DNA from: Aricia agestis
Lineage: Eukaryota; Arthropoda; Insecta; Lepidoptera; Lycaenidae
Direction of reading: 5' to 3'
Assembly: GCF_905147365.1 (NCBI RefSeq)
Contig: NC_056419.1
Location: 3,355,501-3,419,500, forward strand
DNA: 64,000 bases
The notes under the pieces were generated by a model. That model worked only from the letters and a program-made list of their open reading frames with translations. It did not search any database and was not told where the DNA came from. Shown here in pieces: positions 41,458 to 50,910 of the stretch (its first letter is position 1; each line of letters opens with the position of its first letter). Made by a program: the position numbers and the translations under genes.

Positions 41458-41888
41458 AGTTGATTCCTAGGCAGATAGCGGACCTAATGTAATTTGGTCG
41501 CGTTCCGACCATAAAGTTAATATACCTAGCGGAATAGAGAAACAAAGGCCTGAGCAAGAGAGATGTCACTATCAGTAACACTGCGTGGTAAAAAGAGACG
41601 TGTGATACAACTCATACATGACAGCAGCACTCTTTTTTTGACGTCCAGTCGGCACGTGCCGCACGTTGACAATTTAATCTCATAGAATTTATGTTCAATC
41701 ATGCTTGTGTAAGTGTATACGTCCACATATTTTTCACACAGATGAAAATCAATTTCGGTTACGTTTGACAGCTCGAGATTGTTGCTCTATTCCGCTAGGT
41801 ACCGTATATTAACTTTATGGTTCCGACCGATCATACTGAAATGACATAAGTCGACCAAATGACGTAGGTCCGTAAATTTCCTCGATAG
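41458..41888. mobile_element. TA-flanked MITE (family M), carrying a hAT-like insertion
   Basis: TA flanks (41456-41457, 41889-41890), left CTATCAGAGAAGTTGATTCC, right GACGTAGGTCCG and TTTCCTCGATAG. Interrupted by 41510-41819. Confidence 0.75.
41510..41819 (-). mobile_element. hAT-like element, family CATAAAGTTAATATACC, copy 2
   Basis: Exact 8-bp duplication GTTCCGAC (41502-41509, 41820-41827). The left end reads CATAAAGTTAATATACC; the right end carries a 4-base insertion (ACCGTATATTAACTTTATG). Interior as in 29196-29500, inverted. Confidence 0.85.
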
Positions 41889-42094
41889 TATAACACAGGC
41901 CACGTCACACGTGTATTATATATTTTCTCTATAGTACAACCTCTGAGTAAAACTAGGAGTTGCCCGCAACTTCGTTGTAATGTAAATTTGTTTATTGCGC
42001 TGAAATGGAGTCCAATATTACGAGTTTACGACGCGACGTGGAAATTAGTAGGTAGCTAGCAAATTTTAGAAAACTAATTTTGGACTCCAAAACA

Positions 42095-42203
42095 GGGCTT
42101 GTACCACGAAACGGTTTTGAGACTCAAACAATCTGACGAGAATGCCACGTCCTGCTCTAACAACGTCATTTCACTTTTGTTAGAGTAGGACGCAACATTC
42201 TAA
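42095..42203. mobile_element. Foldback element (family F), copy 3, right-truncated
   Basis: GTACCACGAAACGGTTTTGA and CAAACAATC...GAGAATGCCACG are present; the right arm stops after ACGCAACATTCT, where ordinary DNA (AAAAAATTGAGC) resumes. Confidence 0.75.
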
Positions 42204-42221
42204 AAAATTGAGCTAATTTAA

Positions 42222-42402
42222 CGAACAGTTGTCTCTGGGCCCGTATCACGAAACGGTTTTGAGACTCAAACAATCGTACGAGAATGCCACGTCCTGCTCT
42301 AACAACGTCATTTCACGTTTGTAAGAGTAGGACGCAACATTCTCGTACGATTGTTTGAGTCTCAAAATCGTTTCGTGATACGGGCCCAGAGACAACTGTT
42401 CG
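42222..42402. mobile_element. Foldback element (family F), copy 4, within a 181-bp palindrome
   Basis: GGGCCCGTATCACGAAACGG at 42237 is mirrored exactly at 42387 apart from one base. The palindrome extends another 15 bp on both sides (CGAACAGTTGTCTCT and its complement), so flanks are inverted rather than directly duplicated. The pairing arms are about 80 bp. Confidence 0.85.
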
Positions 42403-42587
42403 TTCCTCCTTTACTCATCTTTTCTTTAGTTCTTTGTACAAAATATGGTTTTTCTCTTGTTTGTAAATGTTGACATGCTTTTAATAGGATTACTTACTGC
42501 AATATTTTCGCGCTAAAGGCAGGACCAGAACAGACAGAATAAAAAGTTTAGTTCGAGGTTTGACGATATTCTGAGAATTATGACGTA

Positions 42588-42950
42588 CTAGATGTCCCGC
42601 GCGGCTTCGCCCGCGTAAATTAGGAATTTTACAGAAACCGTACATTTTACTATACTCTCTTCACGTGGTCTACTCTATATATTATATGTACATATTATGT
42701 GCCAAATATTGCCATAAAAATTGCTCCAGTAGTTCGTGAGATAAACCCTTTCTAATATTTCCCACATTTTTCTGAGTTTCTTCGGTCATATTAGTCGTAG
42801 CGTGATAATAATATAGCCTATAGCCTTACTCGATAAATGAGCTATGTAACACTGAAATTAGAAATAAGTTTTTAAATCGGATCTGTAGTTTCTGAGATTA
42901 GCGTCTTCAAGCAAACATACTCTTCAAGTTTATAATATTATAATTATAGA
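42588..42950 (-). mobile_element. Helitron-like element, complete, inverted
   Basis: On the minus strand A|TCTATAATTATAATATTATA to CGCGGGACATCTAG|T, with the 3' hairpin sequence CGCGGGCGAAGCCGCGCGG. It is a shorter relative of 31710-32248. Confidence 0.75.
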
Positions 42951-43055
42951 TTTTTTTAAATTATCGCTTGACAAACTCGAGTCTCGATCTAAAAGACTAT
43001 GAAAAGTACCAATAACAGGCTCATAATCATGGGACGATGCATGGTATAATATGGT

Positions 43056-43057
43056 AG

Positions 43058-43101
<44 letters not shown>
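43056..43101 (+). repeat. (GAT)n microsatellite
   Basis: About 14 uninterrupted GAT/TGA units. It generates artefactual poly-His and poly-Ile reading frames on the minus strand. Confidence 0.95.
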
Positions 43102-43103
<2 letters not shown>

Positions 43104-43164
43104 TGTAATTTGCATAGTGGCATATGCTTTCCGTTCTTAAAACAACGCCGAAACTCCCAAACTT

Positions 43165-43500
43165 GTATCTATAAAAAATCAGGAGTTCTCTTAGCACCTT
43201 CCGAACCACGGTATACCAGGTATACCTCGGTGAAAAATCTTACTTGTTGGTAGCATATGCTTAGAATACTTTTTACAAAACCGAAGTCACCACATGTTTC
43301 CCTATAAATTTTGAGGAGTTCCCTCGATTACTTATGGATCCTTCATCAGATCACCACTTTTGTGAATATAATACCAAATTGGGATGATACCCTATACATA
43401 CACCAAAAAAAAATTTGAAAATCGGTTAACAAACGGCGGAGTAATCGTTGAACATAAGAAAACGAACATAACACCTCCCCCATTTTGAAAGTCGGTTAAA
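43165..43500 (+). mobile_element. LINE 3'-end-like repeat (family D), copy 2
   Basis: Same ordered blocks as 13888-14222: AGCACCTTCCGAACCACGG, TCCCTCGATTACTTATGGAT, ATTTGAAAATCGG, AGTAATCGTTGAACATAAG and TTTGAAAGTCGGTTAAAA. Confidence 0.65.
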
Positions 43501-43504
43501 ATTG

Positions 43505-43682
43505 TAGCCTATGTGTTATTCTGATGTATAAACTATATTATTGTAAAGTTTCATTAAAATCAGTTCAGTAGTTTTTGCGTGAAAGAGTAACAAACATCCA
43601 TACATCCACACATCCGTATGGATGTATGGATGTATATCCATACATCCAAACAATCTTTCGCCTTTATAATATTAGTAGGATA
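43505..43682 (-). mobile_element. Helitron-like element with a palindromic repeat core
   Basis: The minus strand begins TCCTACTAATATTATAAAGG, a typical lepidopteran Helitron-like start, and includes GTTACTCTTTCACGC and GATTTTAATGAAACTTTAC. Its centre (43600-43650) is a run of ATCCATAC units arranged head to head. Confidence 0.6.
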
Positions 43683-44807
43683 GTAGGACTAGTAGGAAGT
43701 AGGAGAGTACTCGTAGGATGTCACATGTCAGATTTTGTCGGATTATTGACTGCATACATATTATCTATAACTCTATCTCTATATATTACTAACCTTAAGT
43801 TTTATCACTTAGTTTTGTTACACCATGTATTATGTAACATTGTAATGATCTATTGTATTTACGAAAAGTATAAATTTAAAACTAGGTTTCCACTTTCCTA
43901 TTAACAATTCAGGATATTCCGTAATAAATCTCCAGGAGATAGCAGAGAAACGAGTGCTTAAGATATTACGCGGCTCCCCTGGTGACTCTTTAAGAAATGA
44001 GGCTCCAAACAGCAGCACTCCAATCTCGGGTGAGAGGGGGTTAAAAATTAAAAAAAAACTTACGTAATTTGTGGATGCCCCTTTTAACAATTCAAGTGCC
44101 GGGCCGCTCGCCCGGCACCTAAATTTTTACAAACCCTCAAATATGTGTGTATATTCTCCGGTCGAGCCGGCCGGTTTCTATTAGTTCCTAAATAGTAGTT
44201 AGAGCTACCCATACAATTTTAAATTCACAATGAACAATACCTAAAAGATAAAAGGAATTTATTTTATCTAAATAGAGATTTAGAAGAGGACATTTGGTAG
44301 AATTTTCGAGAGCTTTCACAGGTACAGAGATTTCCCATTAGTGTATGCTATCGTTGAATGCAACACTTTACTATTTTACTGTTTTGCTGGTGCATAGCGC
44401 GAAATACTCGATTTTACTAAATGTACTATAGTCAATAGTGCAGTGAATATAAGTTTTATACAAGTTCCTTAGTAATAAAAATAGTTACACAATGGATACG
44501 CTTTTCAGTGTTTTGTCCTTGTGTACGAAATGGCTTTTCTAAAATTGTTTCCAAGTTTTCGACTTATCTATAGCTACTTTCCCTATTATTTTCCTTAACC
44601 ATGGATGCAACACAACTTAATATGTCTTTAAAAGACGCGAATAAAGGCCTCCACATACGAGGAGGAAGATCGATTCCGGTCGAACTAATCACACCGTTTT
44701 GTGCATTCCTGTTTGAGTGGACCTTTCGGCCTGAGATCAGTCCAACTAGACAAGATCTGCCTTCTCGTATATGTAGACGTACAAATATTATTTAGCCTGA
44801 AACTACC
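43683..44807. other. Non-coding repeat-rich DNA
   Basis: 43890-44185 appears repetitive (GGCTCCCCTGGTGACTCTTT, GCCGGGCCGCTCGCCCGGC, TTCTCCGGTCGAGCCGGCCG); the last block resembles the GGCTCGACCGG part of the poly-A SINE-like family. 44647-44785 is an imperfect inverted repeat (CCACATACGAGGAGGAAGAT facing CTGCCTTCTCGTATATGTAG). No gene is supported. Confidence 0.4.
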
Positions 44808-45094
44808 TTTTTTATGAAGTAAGGGGGCAAACGAGCAAACGGGCCACCTGATGGAAAGCAACTTCCGTCGCCCATGGACACTCGCAGCATCAGAAGAGCT
44901 ACAGGTGCGTTGCCGGCCTTTTAAGAGGGAATAGGGTAATAGGGGAGGGTAGGGAAGGGAAAAGGGGATTAGGCCTCCGGTAAACTCACTCACTCGGCGA
45001 AACACAGCGCAAGCGCTGTTTCACGCCGGTTTGAGCCCGTGGTATTTCTTCGGCCGAGCCGGCCCATTCGTGCCGAACATGGCTCTCCCACGTC
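44808..45094 (-). mobile_element. Lepidopteran SINE-like retroposon
   Basis: T-run, GGGGGCAAACGAGCAAACGG, GGTGCGTTGCCGGCCTTTTA, a short purine tract, GCGCAAGCGCTGTTTCACGC and GGCTCTCCCACGT. The purine tract is the shortest among complete copies. Confidence 0.85.
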
Positions 45095-45147
45095 ACAACT
45101 ACGTTTGATATAATGTTAGTGTCCTAGAGTGCGTATTCATAAAAGCA

Positions 45148-45343
45148 CTAGATGACGCTCTCAACTCCGTTGCGCCAAAAATCGTTTATCGCGCGTGAAC
45201 CGTACATTTTTCCGAGATAAAAATTATCCTATGTCCTTTTCACTGACTTAGAAGTATTTCCATACCAAATTTTTTGGTTTGCACAGTTTGAGCGTGCAGA
45301 GGTAACAGACAGATACACTTTCGCATTTAAAATATTAGTATGA
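45148..45343 (-). mobile_element. Lep1-type Helitron-like element
   Basis: On the minus strand TCATACTAATATTTTAAATG to GTTGAGAGCGTCATCTAG. Contains GTTACCTCTGCACGC, CATAGGATAATTTTTATC and CGGTTCACGCGCGATAAACG. Confidence 0.65.
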
Positions 45344-45868
45344 GAAGTTTCAGCCGCTTTTTAAGTCGAAGCCGCGGGCTATTCCAGTTAATAGCGTAAT
45401 GTTATTGTATAATTTAATAAATGATAACACAATGTATTACCCACCGTGACATTGTTGGTATGAGCAATACGTGCAAGCCGCAAAATTGAAAGTAAACATT
45501 CGAAAATCCTGAATATATTGCCTCCTAATATTTCACCAGAATATTTTTCTGAAACATCATCAGCCTACATTACTAAAGTTATAATGTTTCAGTAACAGTA
45601 ACGTTTCAAGTTGAATTTATATAGCATCAACAAGATAGATAACCTGCACGGTGGCCACCGGCCCTGGATTTATAAATTGGGCCTATGGGCCGCGGCCTAG
45701 GGGCGGCATGGCAGCGCTTTAGGAGGGCGGCAGATTTTGTACATAGGCCGGCGGAAATAAAGTGGCTTACACTCACAAGAAATGTAAATCCGGCATTGAC
45801 TGTCACCATCATCTCGAGGTGTGCAATGTGCACATTCCACAAAATAATATTATGTGGTGTACAGTATG
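45344..45868. other. Non-coding DNA with a GC-rich patch
   Basis: 45640-45740 is GC-rich (GGGCCTATGGGCCGCGGCC and AGGGGCGGCATGGCAGCGC) and looks like a transposon fragment I cannot place. Confidence 0.35.
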
Positions 45869-45870
45869 TA

Positions 45871-46026
45871 CTATCAGAGCAGTTGATTCCTATGCAAATC
45901 GGGGACATAAGTAGTTTGGTTGCGTTACGTCAAACCCAGCTGACAGATCACGATTAACATTGAATTGACATATTCGACCAAATAACGTTGGTCTGTCAAT
46001 TGCATAGGAATCAACTTCCTCGATGG
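45871..46026. mobile_element. TA-flanked MITE (family M), complete reference copy
   Basis: 156 bp, TA on both sides. Ends CTATCAGAGCAGTTGATTCC and, inward from the right, CCATCGAGGAAGTTGATTCC match at 16 of 20. It serves as the uninterrupted reference for the three interrupted copies. Confidence 0.8.
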
Positions 46027-46233
46027 TACAATGGCTGGGCGAGTGAATTAAACACAATATTACTGTATCAACAATATCAACACTACTGCTCTGGCGACGC
46101 GACGGCTGGACGTGTGAAGAAGTGATCATCAGACCGAAGTCGAGCGACCCACCACTCCTGTACCTCTGCCTGTACTACCTAGTAGGCGTGTCCATCTTTA
46201 TTTATCAATACACTACGGCTGCGTTCCAGATGA

Positions 46234-46947
46234 CGTTAATTTTGACCAAAACGCTCAAAACGGTATTTCTTCTGCCGTTCCCTTTGGCGACCGGGGTCGT
46301 TTTGATAGCGGCTATGACGTCACTCATGACGTCATCATTTTCGCTCAAAACGACCCTTGACGAAGATGGGTCAAAGTGGGCGTTCTAGTTTTTTTTTTTA
46401 ATTTTAACGTAACTATATCGCGAAAGCCATGTTTGGAAATTTTTCAGGAGAGAGTAGAGACAAAAAAACTTTATATTATTTCATTACAAATAATATTTTA
46501 ATTAAATAAATTAAATAACATCTCATCTCTCCTATAGCTGTTGACTTACTCGTACTTGACTAAGCATTAAGCGGTATTGTAACCTAACGTTTATTGTGAC
46601 AATAGTCAATATTCAAAATATGTGGTTTTGTTATTAAAATATGATTCAATGTGAAAACTCAAATATAATAAAAGTTTAACTACATTAAAATATGATTACT
46701 TAAGTAAAAAATGTAATACTAAAAACGAAACAAATATAATATTATGTACCTACATATTTTATTAAAATAAATGTTACTATAAACAATAAAATTACTTTTA
46801 TTTACGACTTGAAGAAATGGATCGTAATATCCAAGTTCGGTTCAATGTATATATATAAAAAAATATAGTTCTTTTTTTAAACTTTTCTCAAAACGCTCAA
46901 AACGATAAATAATCCGTTCCACTTGGGTTTGTATCACTGACGTTCAC
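46234..46947. other. Left flank of the large element, an outer inverted repeat
   Basis: 46234-46290 (CCAGATGACGTTAA, ACGCTCAAAACGG, TTCTGCCGTTCC) is matched in inverse order by 50916-50985 (GGAACGGGAAAAACTACGG, CTTGAGCGTGAGCGT, TAACGTCATC). The rest is AT-rich and non-coding. A palindromic block with TGACGTCA-type motifs lies at 46300-46360. Confidence 0.5.
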
Positions 46948-47269
46948 ACCTATGTGAAGTTAGCAACCGAGTTCAAGGTAAATGATTTTTATATATGTCA
47001 TTCGATTGTACCCGGAGTGTACCCGATTGTACCGCAATTAAAATCGTTTGTACCTCAATAGGGTAGAAATGGGGGGGGTGGTAAAATTTGCTTAGCAACC
47101 GACATAAAGATACCGGAATTTTAATGATGCCATCTGGAAGAGTATCGTTTGTACCGGATTGTACCCGTTTTTAAAGTTAATTTTTTTTTTTGATTTTACG
47201 AAAAAAAAACAAAAAAAATTTTTTTCCCTAAAAATAAGGCTTTGTACGGAGTAGAAGGAAAGAAAGTAT

Positions 47270-49810
47270 ATAAAGCAGTTCAAATGTGTAAAAGAAGTTA
47301 TTTTTTGAGGTAGATTCGTTCGGTCTTGACGAATTTTCCAATATCTTACTATAAAAGTCGGAGTTATATTTTGCAGTTTTTTTGTCGTTTGTACCTCGCC
47401 AAAACAGAAAGATTATAAAAGAAGATACTATTCACTTTAAATTCACACAAAATTTTTTGAGACAACAACGACAGAAATTCGATCGGTCTTGACGAATTTT
47501 CGAATATCTTACTATAAAACTCGGAGTCAAATTTTGCAACTTTTGTCGTTTGTACCTCGCCAAAACAGAAAAATTATTAAAGAAGATACTATTCACTTCA
47601 TATTTACACAAAAAAATTTGAGGTACAAACGATTTTTCATATAGTAACAACGTCAGAGATTCGATCGGTCTTGACGAATTTTCGAATATCTTACTATAAA
47701 ACTCGGAGTCAAATTTTGCAAATTTTATCGTTTGTACCTCGCCAAAACCGAAAGATTGTAAAAGAAGATACTATTCACTTCATATTTACACTAAAAAATT
47801 TGAGGTACAAACGATTTTTCATATAGTAACAACGTCAGAGATTCGATCGGTCTTGACGAATTTTCGAATATCTTACTATAAATCTCGGAGTCATATTTTG
47901 CAACTTTTATCGTTTGTGCCTCGCCAAAACCGAAAGATTATAAAAGAAGATACTATTCACTTCATATTTAAACAAAAAAAATTGAGGTACAAACGATTTT
48001 TCATATAGTAACAACGTCAGAGATTCGATCGGTCTTGAAGAATTTTCGAATATCTTACTATAAAACTCGGAGTCATATTTTGCAACTTTTATCGTTTGTA
48101 CCTCGCCAAAACCGAAAGATTATAAAAGAAGATACTATTCACTTCATATTTAAACAAAAAAATTTGAGGTACAAACGATTTTTCATATAGTAACAACGTC
48201 AGAGATTCGATCGGTCTTGAAGAATTTTCGAATATCTTACTATAAAACTCGGAGTCAAATTTTGCAACTTTTATCGTTTGTACCTCGCCAAAACCGAAAG
48301 ATTACAAAAGGAGATATTATTCACTTCATATTTAAACAAAAAAATTTGAGGTACAAACGATTTTTCATATAGTAACAACGTCAGAGATTCGATCGGTCGT
48401 GACGAATTTTCGAATATCTTACTATAAAACTCGGAGTCAAATTTTGCAACTTTTATCGTTTGTACCTCGCCAAAACCGAAAGGTTATAAAAGAAGATATT
48501 ATTCACTTCATACATATATAAAAATTTTTGAGGTGCAAACGATTTTACATATAGTAACAACGTCAGAGATTCGATCGGTCGTGACGAATTTTCGAATATC
48601 TTACTATAAAACTCGGAGTCATATTTTGCAACTTTTATCGTTTGTACCTCGCCAAAACCGAAAGATTATAAAAGAAGATACTATTCACTTCATATTTACA
48701 CAAAAAAATTAGAGGTACAAACGACTTTTCATATAGTAACAACGTCAGAGATTCGATCGGTCTTGACGAATTTTCGAATATCTTACTATAAAACTCGGAG
48801 TCAAATTTTGCAACTTTTATCGTTTGTACCTCGCCAAAACTGAAAGATTACAAAAGAAGATATTATTCACTTCATATTTACACAAAAAAATTTGAGGTAC
48901 AAACGATTTTTCATATAGTAACAACGTCAGAGATTCGATCGGTTTTGACGAATTTTCCAATATCTTACTATAAAACTAAGAGTTAAATTTTGCAACTTCT
49001 ATCGTTTGTACCTCGCGAAAACCGAAAGATTATAAAAGAATATTCTATTCACTTTATATTTACACAAAAAAATTTGAGGTACAAACGATTTTTCATAAAG
49101 TAACAACGTCAGAGATTCGATCGGTCGTGACGAATTTTCGAATATCTTACTATAAAACTAAGAGTTAAATTTTGCAACTTCTATCGCTTGTACCTCGCAA
49201 AAACCGAAAGATTATAAAAGAATATTATATTCACTTCATATTTACACAAAAAAATTTGATTTACAAACGATTTTTCATATAGTCACAACGTCAGAGATTC
49301 GATTGGTCTTGACGAATTTTCGAATAACTTACTATAAAACTCGGAGTCAAATTTTGCAACTTTTATCGTTTGTACCTCGCCAAAACCGAAAGATTATAAA
49401 AGAAAATACTATTCACTTCATATTGCCAAAAAAAAATTTGAGGCACAAACGATTTTTCATATAGTAACAACGTCAGAGATTCGATTGGTCTTGACGAATT
49501 TTCGAATATCTTACAATAAAACTCGGAGTCAAATTTTGCAACTTTTGTCGTTTGTACCTCGCCAAAACCGAAAGATTATAAAAGAAAATACCATTCACTT
49601 CATATTTACACAAAAAAATTTGAGGTACAAACGATTTTTCATATAGTAACAACGTCAGAGATTCGATCGGTCTTGACGAATTTTCCAATATCTTACTATA
49701 AAACTAAGAGTTAAATTTTGCAACTTCTATCGTTTGTACCTCGCGAAAACCGAAAGATTACATAAGAATATTCTATTCACTTCATTCAAATTTGAGGTAC
49801 AAACGATTTT
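47270..49810 (+). repeat. Forward arm of 181-bp tandem units, fourteen copies
   Basis: Units are about 181 bp and share GTAACAACGTCAGAGATTCG, CGGTCTTGACGAATTTTCG, AATATCTTACTATAAAAC, ATCGTTTGTACCTCGCC and ATTCACTTCATATTTA. GGTCTTGACG-type anchors fall at about 47321, 47484, 47668, 47849, 48032, 48212, 48392, 48572, 48759, 48941, 49121, 49303, 49483 and 49668. A second unit type carries ACTAAGAGTTAAATTTTG in place of ACTCGGAGTCAAATTTTG (about 48950, 49140, 49690). Confidence 0.95.
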
Positions 49811-50848
49811 TATAGTAAGATATTGGAAAATTCGTCAAGACCGATCGAATCTCTGACGTTGTTACTATATGAAAAATTATTTGTACCTCAATTTTTTTTG
49901 TGTAAATATGAAGTTAATAATATCTTCTTTTGTAATCTTTCGGTTTTGGCGAGGTACAAACGATAAAAGTTGCAAAATTTGACTCCGAGTTTTATAGTAA
50001 GATATTCGAAAATTCGTCAAGACCGATCGAATCTCTGACGTTGTTACTATATGAAAAATCGTTTGTACCTCAAATTTTTTTGTGTAAATATAAAGTGAAT
50101 AGAATATTCTTTTATAATCTTTCGGTTTTCGCGAGGTACAAACGATAGAAGTTGCAAAATTTAACTCTTAGTTTTATAGTAAGATATTGGAAAATTCGTC
50201 AAGACCGATCGAATCTCTGACGTTGTTACTATATGAAAAGTCGTTTGTACCTCAAATTATTTTGTGTAAATATGAAGTTAATAATATCTTCTTTTGTAAT
50301 CTTTCGGTTTTGGCGAGGTACAAACGATAAAAGTTGCAAAATTTGACTCCGAGTTTTATAGTAAGATATTCGAAAATTCTTCAAGACCGATCGAATCTCT
50401 GACGTTGTTACTATATGAAAAATCGTTTATACCTCAAATTTTTTTGCTTAAATATGAAGTGAATAGTATCTTCTTTTATAATATTTCGCTTTTGGCGAGG
50501 TACAAACGATAGAAGTTGCAAAATATGACTCCGAGTTTTATAGTAAGATATTCGAAAATTCGTCAAGACCGATCGAATCTCTGACGTTGTTACTTTATGA
50601 AAAATCGTTTGTACCTCAATTTTTTTTGTGTAAATATGAAGTGAATAGAATATTCTTTTATAATCTTTCGGTTTTCGCGAGGTACAAACGATAGAAATTG
50701 CAAAATTTAACTCTTAGTTTTATAGTAAGATATTGGAAAATTCGTCAAGACCGATCGAATCTCTGACGTTGTTACTATATGAAAAATCGTTTGTACCTCA
50801 AATTTTTTTGTTTAAATATGAAGTGAATAATATCTCCTTTTGTAATCT
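49811..50848 (-). repeat. Reverse arm of the same tandem units, six copies
   Basis: At 49811 the orientation flips from forward sequence ending ACAAACGATTTTT to the complement beginning ATAGTAAGATATTGG. Six inverted units follow, roughly alternating the two unit types. A transcript across the junction could fold into about 1 kb of double-stranded RNA. Confidence 0.95.
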
Positions 50849-50910
50849 TGACATATATAAAAATCATTTACCTTGAACTCGGTTGCTAACTTCACATAGG
50901 TGACGTTCAC

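Larger units (their letters stand above)
46948..50901. mobile_element. 3.95 kb element with 53-bp TIRs, Mutator-like duplication and satellite interior
   Basis: The first 53 bp (46948-47000, beginning ACCTATGTGAAGTTAGCAAC) are the exact reverse complement of the last 53 bp (50849-50901). The 9-bp sequence GACGTTCAC flanks both ends (46939-46947, 50902-50910). Long terminal repeats plus a 9-bp duplication fit Mutator-like elements. Because flank and terminus share bases, 7-bp or 11-bp readings are also possible. The interior is a divergent left part (47001-47270) and about twenty 181-bp tandem units in two opposed arms. There is no transposase, so it would move only with help. It could instead be a satellite array captured by a transposon. 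Confidence 0.8.

Noticed and set aside
43027..43209. Reading frames with poly-His and poly-Ile.
   Set aside because: They are translations of the (GAT)n microsatellite at 43056-43101.
44685..45005. Reading frames repeated at 15470-15670, 26196-26381 and 44685-45005 sharing the start MFRRVSEF.
   Set aside because: All three lie in copies of the poly-A SINE-like repeat, read antisense; the shared protein reflects repeat identity, not a gene family.
47432..49688. Minus-strand reading frames (72 and 71 codons) with nearly identical protein sequences at 47432-47650 and 49473-49688.
   Set aside because: Both lie in the 181-bp tandem array and exist only because the repeated DNA unit happens to be open in one frame; unit-to-unit differences are not protein-preserving.
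47270..50848. CRISPR-like regular repeats.
   Set aside because: Units are about 181 bp, directly adjacent, without unique spacers, and sit in a eukaryotic genome; this is a tandem array.
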